From: Thermohalobaculum sp963700775 | GTDB taxonomy: Bacteria > Pseudomonadota > Alphaproteobacteria > Rhodobacterales > Rhodobacteraceae | Direction: 5' to 3' | Assembly (NCBI GenBank): GCA_963700775.1 | Contig: CAVOYU010000003.1 | Location: 1-64,000 of the forward strand | DNA: 64,000 nt | Part shown: piece by piece, positions 43,814-53,297 of the stretch | Layout of the letters: each line of letters starts with the position of its first letter | Position numbering within the stretch: the stretch's first letter is position 1 | Position numbers and translations under genes: made by a program | The notes under the pieces: model-generated | Database searches by the model: none | Told to the model about the DNA's origin: nothing | Seen by the model: the letters and a program-made list of their open reading frames with translations, nothing else

Positions 43814-45636
43814 TCTGCCTCTCCCGCTCCGGCGAGGCCACCGCCCGCCGCATCGCCGCGGCGCTGGGCGCGGCCGCTGCATGGCCGCGCGGGCCGGGTG
43901 GAGGCCGCGGACGCCTTCTTCCCCAACGCCCTCGACCATGTCCGCAGCCTGTTCGCCGCCCGCACGCCGATCGTCGGCGTCTGCGCCGCCGGCATCCTGG
44001 TCCGCGCAGTCGCGCCGCTGATCGCCGACAAGCGCGCCGAGCCGCCTGTTCTCGCCGTCGCTGAGGACGGCTCGGTCGTCGTTCCCCTGCTCGGCGGCCA
44101 CCGCGGCGCCAACCGGCTGGCCCGGCGGATCGCGGAAACGCTGGATGCGAAGGCCGCCGTCACCACTGCCGGCGACATCGCGCTGGGCATCGCGCTCGAC
44201 GAGCCGCCGCCCGGCTGGCGGCTGGCCAATCCGGAGGACGCCAAGGCCGGCGATGGCGGCGCTGCTGGGCGGCGCGGCGCTGGAGGTCGAAGGGGAGCTC
44301 CCGTGGCTCACGCTGCCCCCCCTCTCCCCGGCCCTCCCCCACGAGGGGGAGGGGGCGCAGGTGGCGCCCGCGTCGTCCTGACGGCAACCGAGGCGCCCGT
44401 GGCGGGCGCCCCGGACCGCCTCGTCTACCATCCGCAACGCCTCGCCCTCGGCGTCGGCTGCGCCCGGAACTGCCCGCCGGAGGAGCTTTCGGCACTCGCC
44501 GACAAGGCGCTCGCCGACGCGAACCTCGCGCCGGGCGCCGTCGCGGCGGTGTTCTCCCTCGACCTCAAGGCCGACGAGCCGGCGGTCAACGCGCTGGCCG
44601 CCCGCCTCGGCGTCCCGCTGCGGCTGTTCGATGCCGCCACGCTCGAGGCCGAGGCCCCCCGCCTCGCGAACCCCTCGGAGGTGGTCTTCGCCGAGGTCGG
44701 CTGCCACGGTGTCGCCGAGGGCGCGGCGCTGGCGGGCGCCGGGCCGGAGGCTGCGCTGACGGTCGAGAAACGGAAATCCGCCAACGCCACCGTCGCCGTC
44801 GCCCGCGCCCCCGCCCCCATCACCGCCGCCCCCGGCCGCCCGCGCGGCCGCGTCGCGCTCATCGGCATCGGCCCCGGCCAGGCCGAGTGGCGCACCCCCG
44901 AGGCCATCGCGGCTCGTCGCCGAGGCGGACGAGCTGGTCGGCTACGGCCTCTATATCGACCTCCTGGGCCCGCTCGCCGCCGGCAAGCCCCGCCGCGACT
45001 TCCCGCTGGGCGGCGAGGAGGAGCGTTGCCGCTACGCCCTCGAGCGCGCCGGCGAGGGCGCCTCGGTGGGGCTGATCTGCTCGGGCGATGCCGGGATCTA
45101 CGCCATGGGCGCGCTGGTCTTCGAGCTTCTCGACCGCGCGCCCGGCAAGGGCGGCGTCAGCCCCGCCGCCCGCCGCGCCGAGGTGATCTCCGCCCCCGGC
45201 GTCTCGGCCTTGCAGGCGGCCGCCGCGCGCGCCGGGGCGCCCTTCGGCCACGACTTCTGCGCCATCTCGCTCTCCGACCTGCTGACCCCGCGCGACGACA
45301 TCCTCCGCCGCATCCGCGCCGCGGCCGAGGGCGACTTCGTGATCGCCTTCTACAACCCGGTCTCGCAGCGCCGCCGCACCTTGCTGGCCGAGGCCCGCGA
45401 CATTCTGCTGGGTCACCGCCCCGCCGACTGCCCGGTGCTGCTGGCCAGCAATCTCGGCCGCCCCGAGGAACGGATCGCCTATCGCCGCCTCGCCGATCTC
45501 AGCGTCGACGAGGTCGACATGCTGACCGTGGTTCTGGTCGGCTCCAGCCAGTCGCGGCTGGCCGGCCCTCGGCGACGGCCCGCGCATGTACACGCCGCGG
45601 GGCTATGCCAAGCGGATCGACCGGGAGAGCGCATGA
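43789..45636 (+). CDS. cobJ: CbiG/CobE-CobJ fusion: precorrin-3B C17-methyltransferase, several frameshifts
   Basis: The N-terminal part is CbiG-like (VICLSRSGEATARRIAAALGA, VGVCAAGILVRAVAPLIADK, PLLGGHRGANRLARRIAE). The middle is a CobE/CbiG C-domain (LALGVGCARNCPPEEL, SLDLKADEPAVNALAARLGVPL). The C-terminal part is CobJ (VALIGIGPGQAEWRTPEAI, YGLYIDLLGPL, LICSGDAGIYAMGALVFELL, FAFYNPVSQRRR-type segment, MYTPRGYAKRIDRESA). The frame slips at about 43873, 44255, within the C-rich repeat at about 44315, 44905 and 45565; each is repaired by one base. A palindromic repeat element sits in the CbiG-CobE linker. It methylates C17 with ring contraction; GTG start. Confidence 0.85.
44315..44370 (-). 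repeat. Palindromic element inside cobJ
   Basis: CCCTCCCCCACGAGGGGGAGGG forms a perfect GC hairpin flanked by CTCTCCCC. On the minus strand it matches the element in cobN (58107-58160) closely. It is translated as PPLSPALPHEGEGAQ in the linker between domains, like the RPE-type palindromes known inside proteobacterial and rickettsial genes. Confidence 0.8.
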
Positions 45637-45670
45637 CCGATCACGTCACCCCCACCGGCCCGTCCCCCGC

Positions 45671-45752
45671 CGTCATTGCCCGGCTTGACCGGGCAACCCG
45701 GCGAGCTTCCAGCGCCGACTGCCTGGATGCCCCGGTCAGGCCGCGGCATGAC
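45671..45752. repeat. Intergenic palindromic repeat between cobJ and cobM
   Basis: GTCATTGCCCGGCTTGACCGGGCAACCC ... CTGGATGCCCCGGTCAGGCCGCGGCATGAC is the same family as 30596-30675. The heptamer ATGACCG occurs just before (45633) and just after (45779, the cobM start), so insertion may have duplicated the start of cobM. A 49-codon frame from the first ATGACCG merely translates the repeat. Confidence 0.7.
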
Positions 45753-45778
45753 GGCCGCAGCGCGCGGAGGCCTCGCCG

Positions 45779-46543
45779 ATGACCGTCCATTTCATCGGCG
45801 CCGGCCCCGGCGACCCGGACCTCATCACCGTCAAGGGCCTGCGCCTGATCCAGCGCTGCCAGGTCTGCCTCTATGCCGGCTCGCTGGTGCCCGAAGCGGT
45901 GGTCGCCGCCGCTCCGCAAGGCGCCCGCGTGCTCGACACCGCGCCGATGACGCTGAACCAGATCGTCGCCGAGATGGAGGCCGCCCATGCCCGCGGCGAG
46001 GACGTCGCCCGCGTCCATTCCGGCGACCCCTCGCTCTACGGCGCCATCGCCGAGCAGATCCGGCGGCTGAAGGCGCTCGGCATCCCCTACGAGGTCACGC
46101 CCGGCGTCCCCGCCTTCGCCGCCGCCGCCGCTGCGCTGGGCCAGGAGCTGACCATCCCCGAGGTCGCCCAGACGGTGATCCTGACCCGCACCGCGATGAA
46201 GTCCTCGGCCATGCCGCCCGGCGAGGATCTCGACACCATCGCGCGCACCGGCGCCACGCTGGCGATCCACCTTTCCGTCCGGAACCTGCTCGAGGTGCAG
46301 CGCAAGCTGATCCCGCATTACGGGGCCGATTGCCCGGCCATCGTCGCCTACCGCGTCGGCTGGCCCGACCAGTGTTTCATCCACGCCACACTGGAGTCAC
46401 TCAGAAGCCGCGTGCGTGCCGAAAAGATCACACGAACCGCCCTGATCCTGGTCGGCCCGGCCCTTCGCGAGACCGATTTCCGCGACAGCGCCCTCTATGA
46501 CGGAGCGCATCCCCACATCCTGCGCCCGAAACGCAGCGCCTGA
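45779..46543 (+). CDS. cobM: Precorrin-4 C11-methyltransferase
   Basis: 254 residues, intact. TVHFIGAGPGDPDLITVKGLRLI, VCLYAGSLVPEAVV, ARVHSGDPSLYGAIAEQI, PYEVTPGVPAFAAAAAALGQELTIPEVAQTVILTRTA and VAYRVGWPDQCFIHATL are diagnostic of CobM/CbiF. It makes precorrin-5 from precorrin-4. Last gene of the corrin-ring operon; separated from cobJ by a 143-bp palindrome-containing gap. Confidence 0.95.
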   Translation: MTVHFIGAGPGDPDLITVKGLRLIQRCQVCLYAGSLVPEAVVAAAPQGARVLDTAPMTLNQIVAEMEAAHARGEDVARVHSGDPSLYGAIAEQIRRLKALGIPYEVTPGVPAFAAAAAALGQELTIPEVAQTVILTRTAMKSSAMPPGEDLDTIARTGATLAIHLSVRNLLEVQRKLIPHYGADCPAIVAYRVGWPDQCFIHATLESLRSRVRAEKITRTALILVGPALRETDFRDSALYDGAHPHILRPKRSA

Positions 46544-46820
46544 GGCGGCCCGAGAACGCCGCCGTGGCGCAAGGTGCGCCTCCCTCCCCGACGCCTGTCC
46601 GGAACGGCCGTGCCGCGCCGCGGCCTGCACCCCGTTAACATTTTTATCCAGCAAATTCAGACGCATGACCATGCGTCCGCACGCGGACGCCCGGCGTTTC
46701 CCTGCCTCGCCGCGCCAGTCCGGCCGTTCCCGCGGCCCGTCGGGCGGGCTTCAGCCGGCCACGTACCCGGCCCCGACGGCACGCGTGCCGCCCCAACCCA
46801 CCCCAATCACCCCACCCTGA
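46544..46820. other. Intergenic region between convergent cobM and cobB
   Basis: About 277 bp. One AT-rich island (CCGTTAACATTTTTATCCAGC) and a dyad ACGCATGACCATGCGT at about 46662-46677; then C-rich low-complexity DNA (CACCCCAATCACCCCACC). No gene seen; it may hold the terminators of both operons. Confidence 0.4.
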
Positions 46821-48114
46821 TCACCCCACCTCGATCACATGGGCAAACGACCCCATCACCCGCCCATGCCGCAGCCCGGTCTCGCCCAGATCCGCCCCCT
46901 CGGCGTCATGGGCGAGGAACAGCGGGTCGCCCTCGGCCCGCCGGGTCGTCGCGTAGTGGAACTCGTGGCCGCGCAGCACCCCGTGCCACGGCAGCCCGCC
47001 CAGCATGGTGAGCTGGCGATAGCCGAGATGCCTCTGGCGGCGCACGAAGCTGGTCTCCAGCTTCAGCAGCCCCAGCATCCTGTGCGGGCCGCCGGCGGCG
47101 TCGATCAGCACGTCGCCCAGCGCCATGTAGCCGCCGCACTCGCCATAGATCAGCGCCCCGCGCGCGGCAGCCTCGGCCATGCCGGCGCGGAACCCGCTCC
47201 GCCGCCGCCAGCCGGCCCGCATGGAGCTCCGGATAGCCGCCCGGCAGGAACACCGCATCCGCCGCCGGGTCCGGCGCCTCGTCCGCCAACGGCGAGAAGA
47301 ACGAGACCTCCGCCCCCAGCGCCCGCCAGTCGTCGAGCATGTGCGCATAGGCGAAGCCGAAGGCGAGGTCGCGGGCCACCGCGATCCGCTGGCCAAGCGG
47401 CTCCATATGGGCGGGCGGCCCGCTCTCGCCATGCACATAGGCCGCATCCGCCAGGATCGCGTCCAGATCGCAGCCGGCCGCAACCCATTCCGCCGCCCCG
47501 GCGATGAACCCGGCCAGATCGTCGCGCTCCCCCGCCTGCACCAGCCCCAGATGCCGCGAGGGCAGCGCCAGGTCGTCGCGCACCGGCAGCGCGCCCACCA
47601 CCGGCAGCACCGTCTCCACCGCCGCGCGGACGATCCGCTCGTGCCGGGCGCCGCCGAGCCGGTTCAGGATCACGCCCGCCACATGGACGTCCTCGCGGAA
47701 GCCCGCCACCCCGGCCGCGATTGCCGCCGCCCCCTGCCCCATCCGGGCGGCATCCAGCACCAGCATCACCGGCAGACCCAGCGCCGCCGCCACATCGGCC
47801 GTCGAGCCGCGCCCCAGCGGATGGTCGGCCTCCGGGGCGCCGTCGAACAGCCCCATCGCCCCTTCCACCACCAGATGCGAGCCCGACTGCCGGCGCGCGC
47901 GCGCGCGGATCTGGCCGGGCTCCGCCGCCCAGGGGTCGAGAGTCACGCAGGGCCGCCCCGTCGCCGCCGCATGGAAGGCCGGATCGATGTAGTCCGGCCC
48001 CGACTTGGCCGAGACCACGTCGAGCCCCCGCGCCTTCAGCGCCGCCAGCAGCCCGAGCGTCACCGTGGTCTTGCCGCTGCCCGAGGCCGGGGCCGCGATC
48101 ACCAGTCCGCGCAT
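46821..48114 (-). CDS. cobB: Cobyrinic acid a,c-diamide synthase, one-base frameshift
   Basis: ATP- and glutamine-dependent amidation of hydrogenobyrinic acid on the a and c side chains. P-loop VIAAPASGSGKTTVTLGLLAAL, SAKSGPDYIDPAFH, VEGAMGLFDG, VILNRLGGARHERIV, LPGGYPELHAGRLAAAERF, then glutaminase LIYGECGGYMALGDVLID and HEFHYATTR. At about 47190 one extra G (GAGCGGGTTCCGC) shifts the frame; corrected length is about 430 residues. Follows cobA on the minus strand after 72 bp. Confidence 0.92.
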
Positions 48115-48138
48115 GGTGTCCTCCCCTTCCCACCAGAT

Positions 48139-48200
48139 CTCCCCGGGCCTGCCCCGGAGCCGTGGATCGCCCGCGGAGGTCCCGGCTCAGGGCCGGGACA
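48139..48200. repeat. GC palindromes between cobA and cobB
   Basis: CCCCGGGCCTGCCCCGG and, overlapping the last codons of cobA, CCCGGCTCAGGGCCGGG. Loosely related in form to the other intergenic palindromes and able to fold as RNA between the two genes. Confidence 0.5.
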
Positions 48201-49068
48201 TCGGGGCGCGCTCGTCTGCCTCCGCCGCGCCGGTTCCCAGCGGGTCCAGATCGCGCGGCGCCTGCCCCGCCATCTGCCCGATCCAGTCGAGCGCCCGGCG
48301 CATCAACGCCACCCGGCCGATGCAGAGGATCGCCGGCGGCTCGAGCCCGCTGGCGGCAAGGTCGGCGGCGGCGCGGGCGAGGGTCGTCTCGACCACCCGC
48401 ATGGTCGGCAGCGTCGCGTCGGCGATGATCGCCACCGGCTCGTCCCCGCCCCGCCCGGCCGCCATCAGGCTGGCGCAGATCGCCGGCAGCGTCTTGATCG
48501 CCATGTAGCCGACCAGCACCGGCGACGACTTGGCCAGCGCCGCCCAGTCGAGCCCGCCCGGCGCCTCGCCGGTGGCGTCATGGCCGGTGAAGAAGGTCAC
48601 CGCCTGGTTCACGTCGCGGTGGGTCGCCGGGATGCCCGCATAGGCGAGACCCGCCACGCCGGCGGTGATGCCGGGCACGATCCTGATCGGCACGCCGGCC
48701 TGCACCAGCGCCTGCGCCTCCTCGCCGCCGCGCCCGAAGATGAAGGGGTCGCCGCCCTTCAGCCGCAGCACGCGCTTCCCCGCCCGCGCCAGCTCGATCA
48801 GCCTCAGCGAGATGTCCCGCTGCTTCGGGCTCGGCTTGCCGCCGCGCTTGCCGGCATACTCGATCAAGGCGCCGGGTCGCGCCCAGCCGAGGATCCGCTC
48901 GTCCACCAGCGCGTCATAGACGATCACCTCGGCCTGTCGGAGCGCGTTCAGCGCATGAAGCGTCATCAGCCCGGGATCGCCCGGCCCCGCGCCCACGAGC
49001 CAGACCCAGCCGGGCGAAAGCTCGGGCCAGCCGCCGTCGAGGGCGGGGAGGGATGCGGTGCCGTCCAT
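48187..49068 (-). CDS. cobA: Uroporphyrinogen-III C-methyltransferase
   Basis: 293 residues. WVWLVGAGPGDPGLMTLHALNALRQAEVIVYDALV, GKRGGKPSPKQRDISLRLIELA, VLRLKGGDPFIFGRGGEEAQAL, RIVPGITAGVAGLAYAGIPATHR and VLVGYMAIKTLPAI are diagnostic of single-domain CobA (SUMT). It adds the C2 and C7 methyls, giving precorrin-2 and committing uroporphyrinogen III to corrin synthesis. No CysG-type oxidase/chelatase domain. Confidence 0.95.
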   Translation of the reverse strand: MDGTASLPALDGGWPELSPGWVWLVGAGPGDPGLMTLHALNALRQAEVIVYDALVDERILGWARPGALIEYAGKRGGKPSPKQRDISLRLIELARAGKRVLRLKGGDPFIFGRGGEEAQALVQAGVPIRIVPGITAGVAGLAYAGIPATHRDVNQAVTFFTGHDATGEAPGGLDWAALAKSSPVLVGYMAIKTLPAICASLMAAGRGGDEPVAIIADATLPTMRVVETTLARAAADLAASGLEPPAILCIGRVALMRRALDWIGQMAGQAPRDLDPLGTGAAEADERAPMSRP

Positions 49069-49204
49069 GACCCAGATATAGCGGCGGCGAACACGCAGGC
49101 GAAGCCCGGAAACGACCGAAAATCACCTGCATCCACCGTGACCGGGTCGCATTGGCGGCCTAGATACTCGATCACGTCGATGACGCCATTCGGGAGCTTG
49201 CGGG

Positions 49205-49603
49205 ATGCCTCGCCATTCGGGTTCGTGCCACTGTGGCGACGTGCGGTTCGAAATCACGTCGGAAATCGTCGAGCTGACGACCTGCGACTGCTCTCTCTGC
49301 AGGAAGAAGAACGCTCTCATGACCAAGGTCCATGAAAGCGCCTTCGTCCTGCATTCGGACTGGAGCGGGCTCTCCCTCTACCGGTGGAACACGCAGGTCG
49401 CGCTGCATTATTTCTGCACCCGCTGCGGAATCTACACCTTCCACCGGAAACGGGCGCAGCCCGATCACTTCGGGATTAACGTCTTCTGTCTGGACGGGTT
49501 CGACCAAAGCTCGGTCCCTGTCCGGCGCACCGACGGCGTCTCCATGTCGTTGCGGCCCGAAGGCCGTAAGGCTTCGTGGTCCGGCCCGACAACCGACCGA
49601 TAG
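49205..49603 (+). CDS. GFA/CENP-V family zinc protein
   Basis: 132 residues. GSCHCGDVRFEI, TTCDCSLCRKKNA and YFCTRCGIYTFHRKR supply the Cys ligands for two zinc ions of the GFA fold (glutathione-dependent formaldehyde-activating enzyme-like). Most members have unknown or glutathione-related roles. Single gene between cobA (divergent) and an AraC-type regulator (convergent). Confidence 0.85.
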   Translation: MPRHSGSCHCGDVRFEITSEIVELTTCDCSLCRKKNALMTKVHESAFVLHSDWSGLSLYRWNTQVALHYFCTRCGIYTFHRKRAQPDHFGINVFCLDGFDQSSVPVRRTDGVSMSLRPEGRKASWSGPTTDR

Positions 49604-49836
49604 CCTGCCGCTCGTGACGCGACGCAGGCGCTGCCCGGAAGCGATCGTCTCTGCACTCCGGTGATCGGGGCGTGCCCGGTCAGCGGTCATGCCCGCGCCG
49701 GCCGCCTGTTTCCCCGGCAGGAGCGTCACGGCATCGCGGCGAAGGACTGCTTCGAGCCCGGATTGCCGGCTCGACCGGATGCTGCCCATGTCCGATCTCC
49801 GTTCAGGGTGGACCGATCCGATGGTCGCGGATCAGG

Positions 49837-50724
49837 TCAGCCCGCCCGGACCGGCGCGCCGGTCCTGCGGAACGCGGCCGGCGTCTGGCAAAACCGGGCA
49901 CGGAAGGCGCCGTTGAAGGTCGAGAGGTCGCCAAACCCGGATTCATAGGCGATCTTCGAGATCGCATCGGGCGATGTCAGCAGGCGCACCGCGGCGCGGC
50001 GCAGGCGGGTGCCCAGCAGGAACTGATGCGGCGTCACGCCGGTTACCCGCTTGAAGACCCGCAGGAAGTGAAACTTGCTCATCGCCGCGACGCCGGCCAG
50101 CCGGTCGAGATCGAGCGCCTCTTCCCGATGCCGTTCGAGATACTGCAGCACCCGTCCGATCCGGCGCTCGTCCAGGGCGGACGAGCGTACGGGCGCAGGG
50201 CTTCCACCGGACAGGACCTGGATCGCCGCAGCCACGAAGCGCACCAGATGCTCCTCGACCCGGAGCGGATCGCCGCCCATGGCGATGGTCTCTAGGATCG
50301 CCGTCGGTGCCAGTATCTCGCGATGCGCCGGCAGCATCGCCACGGGAAACCGGAACTCCGACGAACCGGCGACGGTTGCGGCGATCTCCGCGAAATAGTT
50401 CGGCGAAAACTGGACGGAGATGCAGCGGTCGCCGATGCCATGGTCGTGCCCGCATTTATAGCAGGCGCCGTGGTTGCCAAGGAGCAGCGCTCCCGTGTGC
50501 AATAGGCCCCGTCCGCTACTCGAGGCATAGTTGAACGAGCCCTCGATCACGGCGGAGATCGACACGGCATGGTGCCGCTCCTCAAACGGCCGGTCGCCGG
50601 GCCCGGCACGGCAGACATACTCTCCGACCGACCAGCCGATGCCGCCGGCGATCGGCCGGACGGCAAGATTTCCCGCCGGAGAATCGGATGCCCCGGCGGC
50701 GGATCTGCTGACAGCTTCCTCCAT
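49837..50724 (-). CDS. AraC-family transcriptional regulator
   Basis: 295 residues. N-terminal cupin-like sensor (FEERHHAVSISAVIEGSFNYASSSG...LLLGNHGACYKCGHDHG) and a C-terminal two-HTH AraC domain (LDRLAGVAAMSKFHFLRVFKRVTGVTPHQFLLGTRLRRAAVRLL, KIAYESGFGDLSTFNGAFRARFCQTPAAFR). The YKCGHDHG segment could bind a metal. It is divergent from the SnoaL-like gene at 50891, its likely target. Confidence 0.85.
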   Translation of the reverse strand: MEEAVSRSAAGASDSPAGNLAVRPIAGGIGWSVGEYVCRAGPGDRPFEERHHAVSISAVIEGSFNYASSSGRGLLHTGALLLGNHGACYKCGHDHGIGDRCISVQFSPNYFAEIAATVAGSSEFRFPVAMLPAHREILAPTAILETIAMGGDPLRVEEHLVRFVAAAIQVLSGGSPAPVRSSALDERRIGRVLQYLERHREEALDLDRLAGVAAMSKFHFLRVFKRVTGVTPHQFLLGTRLRRAAVRLLTSPDAISKIAYESGFGDLSTFNGAFRARFCQTPAAFRRTGAPVRAG

Positions 50725-50890
50725 GGCCGCAGCATAGCAATTTTCCCCAAGCCGCGGATACGGCCAAGCGCCATTGTGTCCGCACGGGGCTTCCGGCGGA
50801 TCGCGCGGGAGCCCGGTCGGACCGGTATCGCACGAGGGCCTGCTGCTCGGCAGCTTGGTGAAGCTCCGGACAGATCAGGGGGAAGGGACC

Positions 50891-51367
50891 ATGACATCCG
50901 CCAGCCACTATCTTGCCTCGCCCGAAGCGCTTGAGGATCTGCGGAAGCTGAACGCGCGTTTCATCGCAAACTTCATCGCGAACGATGTCGCCTCCCATGA
51001 TGCGATGCTCCACGAACGGTTCCTGTACATCCGCGGAAACGGCGCGCGCGTGGACCGGATCGCCTACCTCGAGCAATGGGCGACGGGGTTCGATCCGGAT
51101 GTCATCGTCTATTGGGACACGCGCGACGAACTCATCACCGTCATCGGCGATGTCGGGCTGGTCCGTGCCACCAACAAATACGTCCTGCGCCACGCGACAC
51201 ATCAGGAGGCCGGCATGGCCGCCTATACCGATACCTATCTCTACGTGAACGGCGCCTGGAAATGCATCCAGGCGCAGATCACCCCGGTCGGCAGCGGGAA
51301 TGAACCTCCCGACGAGACGGTGATCGGCGTCTACGTCAACGGCGTTCTTCAGGACGGGCGCGGATGA
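50891..51367 (+). CDS. SnoaL/DUF4440-like small protein
   Basis: 158 residues with a cone-shaped NTF2-like fold pattern: LRKLNARFIANFIANDVASHDAMLHERFLYIRGNG, LITVIGDVGLVRATNKYVLRH, YTDTYLYVNGAWKCIQAQITPV. Such proteins are polyketide-cyclase-like, ketosteroid isomerase-like or uncharacterised. A clear GGGAAGGG ribosome site lies before the ATG. Probably controlled by the divergent AraC protein. Confidence 0.75.
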   Translation: MTSASHYLASPEALEDLRKLNARFIANFIANDVASHDAMLHERFLYIRGNGARVDRIAYLEQWATGFDPDVIVYWDTRDELITVIGDVGLVRATNKYVLRHATHQEAGMAAYTDTYLYVNGAWKCIQAQITPVGSGNEPPDETVIGVYVNGVLQDGRG

Positions 51368-51535
51368 TCGCGGCGGCCGAAATGCCGCACCGGCGTTTCG
51401 GATGCAGCGCAAATCGCGTCCGTGACCGCGGCCTGACCGTCAAACGACGGCTCCCAGCCGCGTCCGCCTGCGCTGCCACTGGTCTCCCCGCCACCGGCAA
51501 TGCTAGCGTCACCGCCGATCTGTCGGAGACCCGCC

Positions 51536-52168
51536 ATGCTGAAGCTCTACTATTCCCCGATGAGCTGCGCCCTCGCGGTGCATATCGCGCTCGAGGAGGC
51601 CGGCGCCGCCTACGAGGCGGTGCGCGTCGACTTCAAGGCCGACGAACAGCGCAGCCCTGACTACCTGAAGCTCAACCCGAAGGGCCGGGTCCCGGCGCTG
51701 GTCACCGGGCAGGGCATCCTGACCGAGGTGCCGGCGATCCTTGCCTATGTCGCCCAGAGCTTCCCCGAGGCGGGGCTCGCTCCCCTCGCCGACCCTTTCG
51801 CCTTCGCCAGGGTCCAGGCGTTCAACAGCTATCTCTGCTCGACAGTCCATGTCGCTCATGCGCATGGCCCGCGCGGATCGCGCTGGGCGGACGATCCGGC
51901 GGCGCTCGAGTCGATGAAGCGCAAGGTGCCGCAGTCGGTCGGCGCGGCCTTCGCGCTGATCGAGGACGGCATGTTGGAGGGGCCCTGGGTGATGGGCGAG
52001 CGGTTCACCATATGCGACCCCTATCTGTTCACGGTCGCAAGCTGGCTCGAGGGCGACGGGGCCGACACCGCCCGCCTGCCGCGCGTGATCGAGCACCGCT
52101 CCCGCGTCGCCGCTCGGCCGGCCACCCAGCGGGCGCTGGCGCAGGAAACCGGCCGCGGCGCCGCCTGA
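51536..52168 (+). CDS. Glutathione S-transferase
   Basis: 210 residues. Thioredoxin-like N-domain LKLYYSPMSCALAVHIALEEAGAAYEAVRVDFK with SP-x-S-C catalytic region, the cis-Pro motif GRVPALVTGQGILTEVPAILAYVA, and an all-helical C-domain with GERFTICDPYLFTVASWL. Looks like a beta/GstB-type bacterial GST for detoxification. It follows the SnoaL-like gene on the same strand after about 170 bp. Confidence 0.88.
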   Translation: MLKLYYSPMSCALAVHIALEEAGAAYEAVRVDFKADEQRSPDYLKLNPKGRVPALVTGQGILTEVPAILAYVAQSFPEAGLAPLADPFAFARVQAFNSYLCSTVHVAHAHGPRGSRWADDPAALESMKRKVPQSVGAAFALIEDGMLEGPWVMGERFTICDPYLFTVASWLEGDGADTARLPRVIEHRSRVAARPATQRALAQETGRGAA

Positions 52169-52223
52169 CGCGGCGGAGTTTCAACGCTTCCGGCCCCCGC
52201 GCCGCGCGCCTATAGTCCGGAGC

Positions 52224-53297
52224 ATGGCAAAGACCCCAACCAAGCTCCGCACCGGCTGGACCACCGGCGCCTGCGCCACCGCGGCGGCCAGGGCGGCTGC
52301 GGCTGGGCTGTTGGCGGGGACCTTCCCGGACCGGGTCACCATCACCCTGCCGAAGGGCCAGACGCCCTCCTTCGAGATCGCCGGGACCGCCTCCGGCCCC
52401 GGCTGGGCCGAGGCGGCGGTGGTGAAGGACGCCGGCGACGACCCGGACGTGACCCACCTCGCCACCATCCGCACCCGCATCGCCCGGGCACCCGCCGGCG
52501 CCGGCATCCGCTTCCATGCCGGGCCGGGGGTGGGCACCGTGACCAAGCCCGGCCTGCCGATCCCGCCCGGCGAGCCGGCGATCAACCCGATGCCGCGCCA
52601 GATGATCGAGGGCGTCCTGCACGAGGCCGCCGAGGCCGCCGGCATCCCGGCCGATTTCGACGTGACCATCGCCGTCGACGGCGGCACCGAGCTTGCGAAG
52701 CGCACCTGGAATCCCCGCCTCGGCATCGAGGGCGGGCTCTCGATCCTCGGCACCACCGGGATCGTGCGGCCGTTCTCCTGCTCGGCCTGGATCGCCTCGA
52801 TCCATCGCGGGGTCGACGTGGCGCGGGCGAGCGGGCTGACCCATGTGGTCGGCGCCACCGGTTCCACCTCCGAGGCGGCGGTCCGCAAGCTCTACGACCT
52901 GCCCGAGGTCGCCTGTCTCGACATGGGCGACTTCGCCGGCGGGCTGCTGAAATACCTCCGCCAGCACCCGGTCGCCCGGCTGACCCTCGCCGGCGGCATC
53001 GGCAAGCTGACCAAGCTCGCCCAGGGCGCGATGGACCTCCATTCCGGCCGCAGCCAGGTGGACTTCGCCCGCCTCGGCGAGCTTGCCGCCGCCGCCGGCG
53101 CCGACGGGGCGCGGGTCGCCGCCGCCAACACCGCCCTCGAGGCGCTGGAGATCGCCGGGCCGCGGCTGGCCGAGGCGGTGGCGCGCGAGGCCGCGGCGGT
53201 GGTCGAGGACGTGCTCCGCGGCGCCCCCGTCGCGGTCGAGATCATCGTCACCGACCGGAGCGGCGCGATCCGGGCCCGGCGCGCCTTCCCGGCATGA
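52224..53297 (+). CDS. cbiD: Cobalt-precorrin-5B C1-methyltransferase (CbiD)
   Basis: 357 residues, intact. LRTGWTTGACATAAARAAAAGL near the start, then GVGTVTKPGLPIPPGEPAINPMPRQMI, FDVTIAVDGGTELAKRTWNPRLGIEGGLSILGTTGIVRPFS, and GDFAGGLLKYL. CbiD is the deacetylating C1 methyltransferase of the anaerobic route; it stands in for the aerobic CobF, which I do not see. It overlaps cobK by 4 bases. Confidence 0.95.
   Translation: MAKTPTKLRTGWTTGACATAAARAAAAGLLAGTFPDRVTITLPKGQTPSFEIAGTASGPGWAEAAVVKDAGDDPDVTHLATIRTRIARAPAGAGIRFHAGPGVGTVTKPGLPIPPGEPAINPMPRQMIEGVLHEAAEAAGIPADFDVTIAVDGGTELAKRTWNPRLGIEGGLSILGTTGIVRPFSCSAWIASIHRGVDVARASGLTHVVGATGSTSEAAVRKLYDLPEVACLDMGDFAGGLLKYLRQHPVARLTLAGGIGKLTKLAQGAMDLHSGRSQVDFARLGELAAAAGADGARVAAANTALEALEIAGPRLAEAVAREAAAVVEDVLRGAPVAVEIIVTDRSGAIRARRAFPA

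Noticed and set aside
38627..44707. A 2026-codon antisense open frame across the corrin operon
   Set aside because: It is the mirror of high-GC coding sequence: stop codons are rare on the reverse strand. The plus strand carries clear CbiX, CobH, CobL and CobI motifs; the antisense protein is low-complexity Gly/Arg/Ala.
45633..45782. Possible 49-codon gene between cobJ and cobM
   Set aside because: It consists almost entirely of the translated palindromic repeat and ends inside the cobM start.
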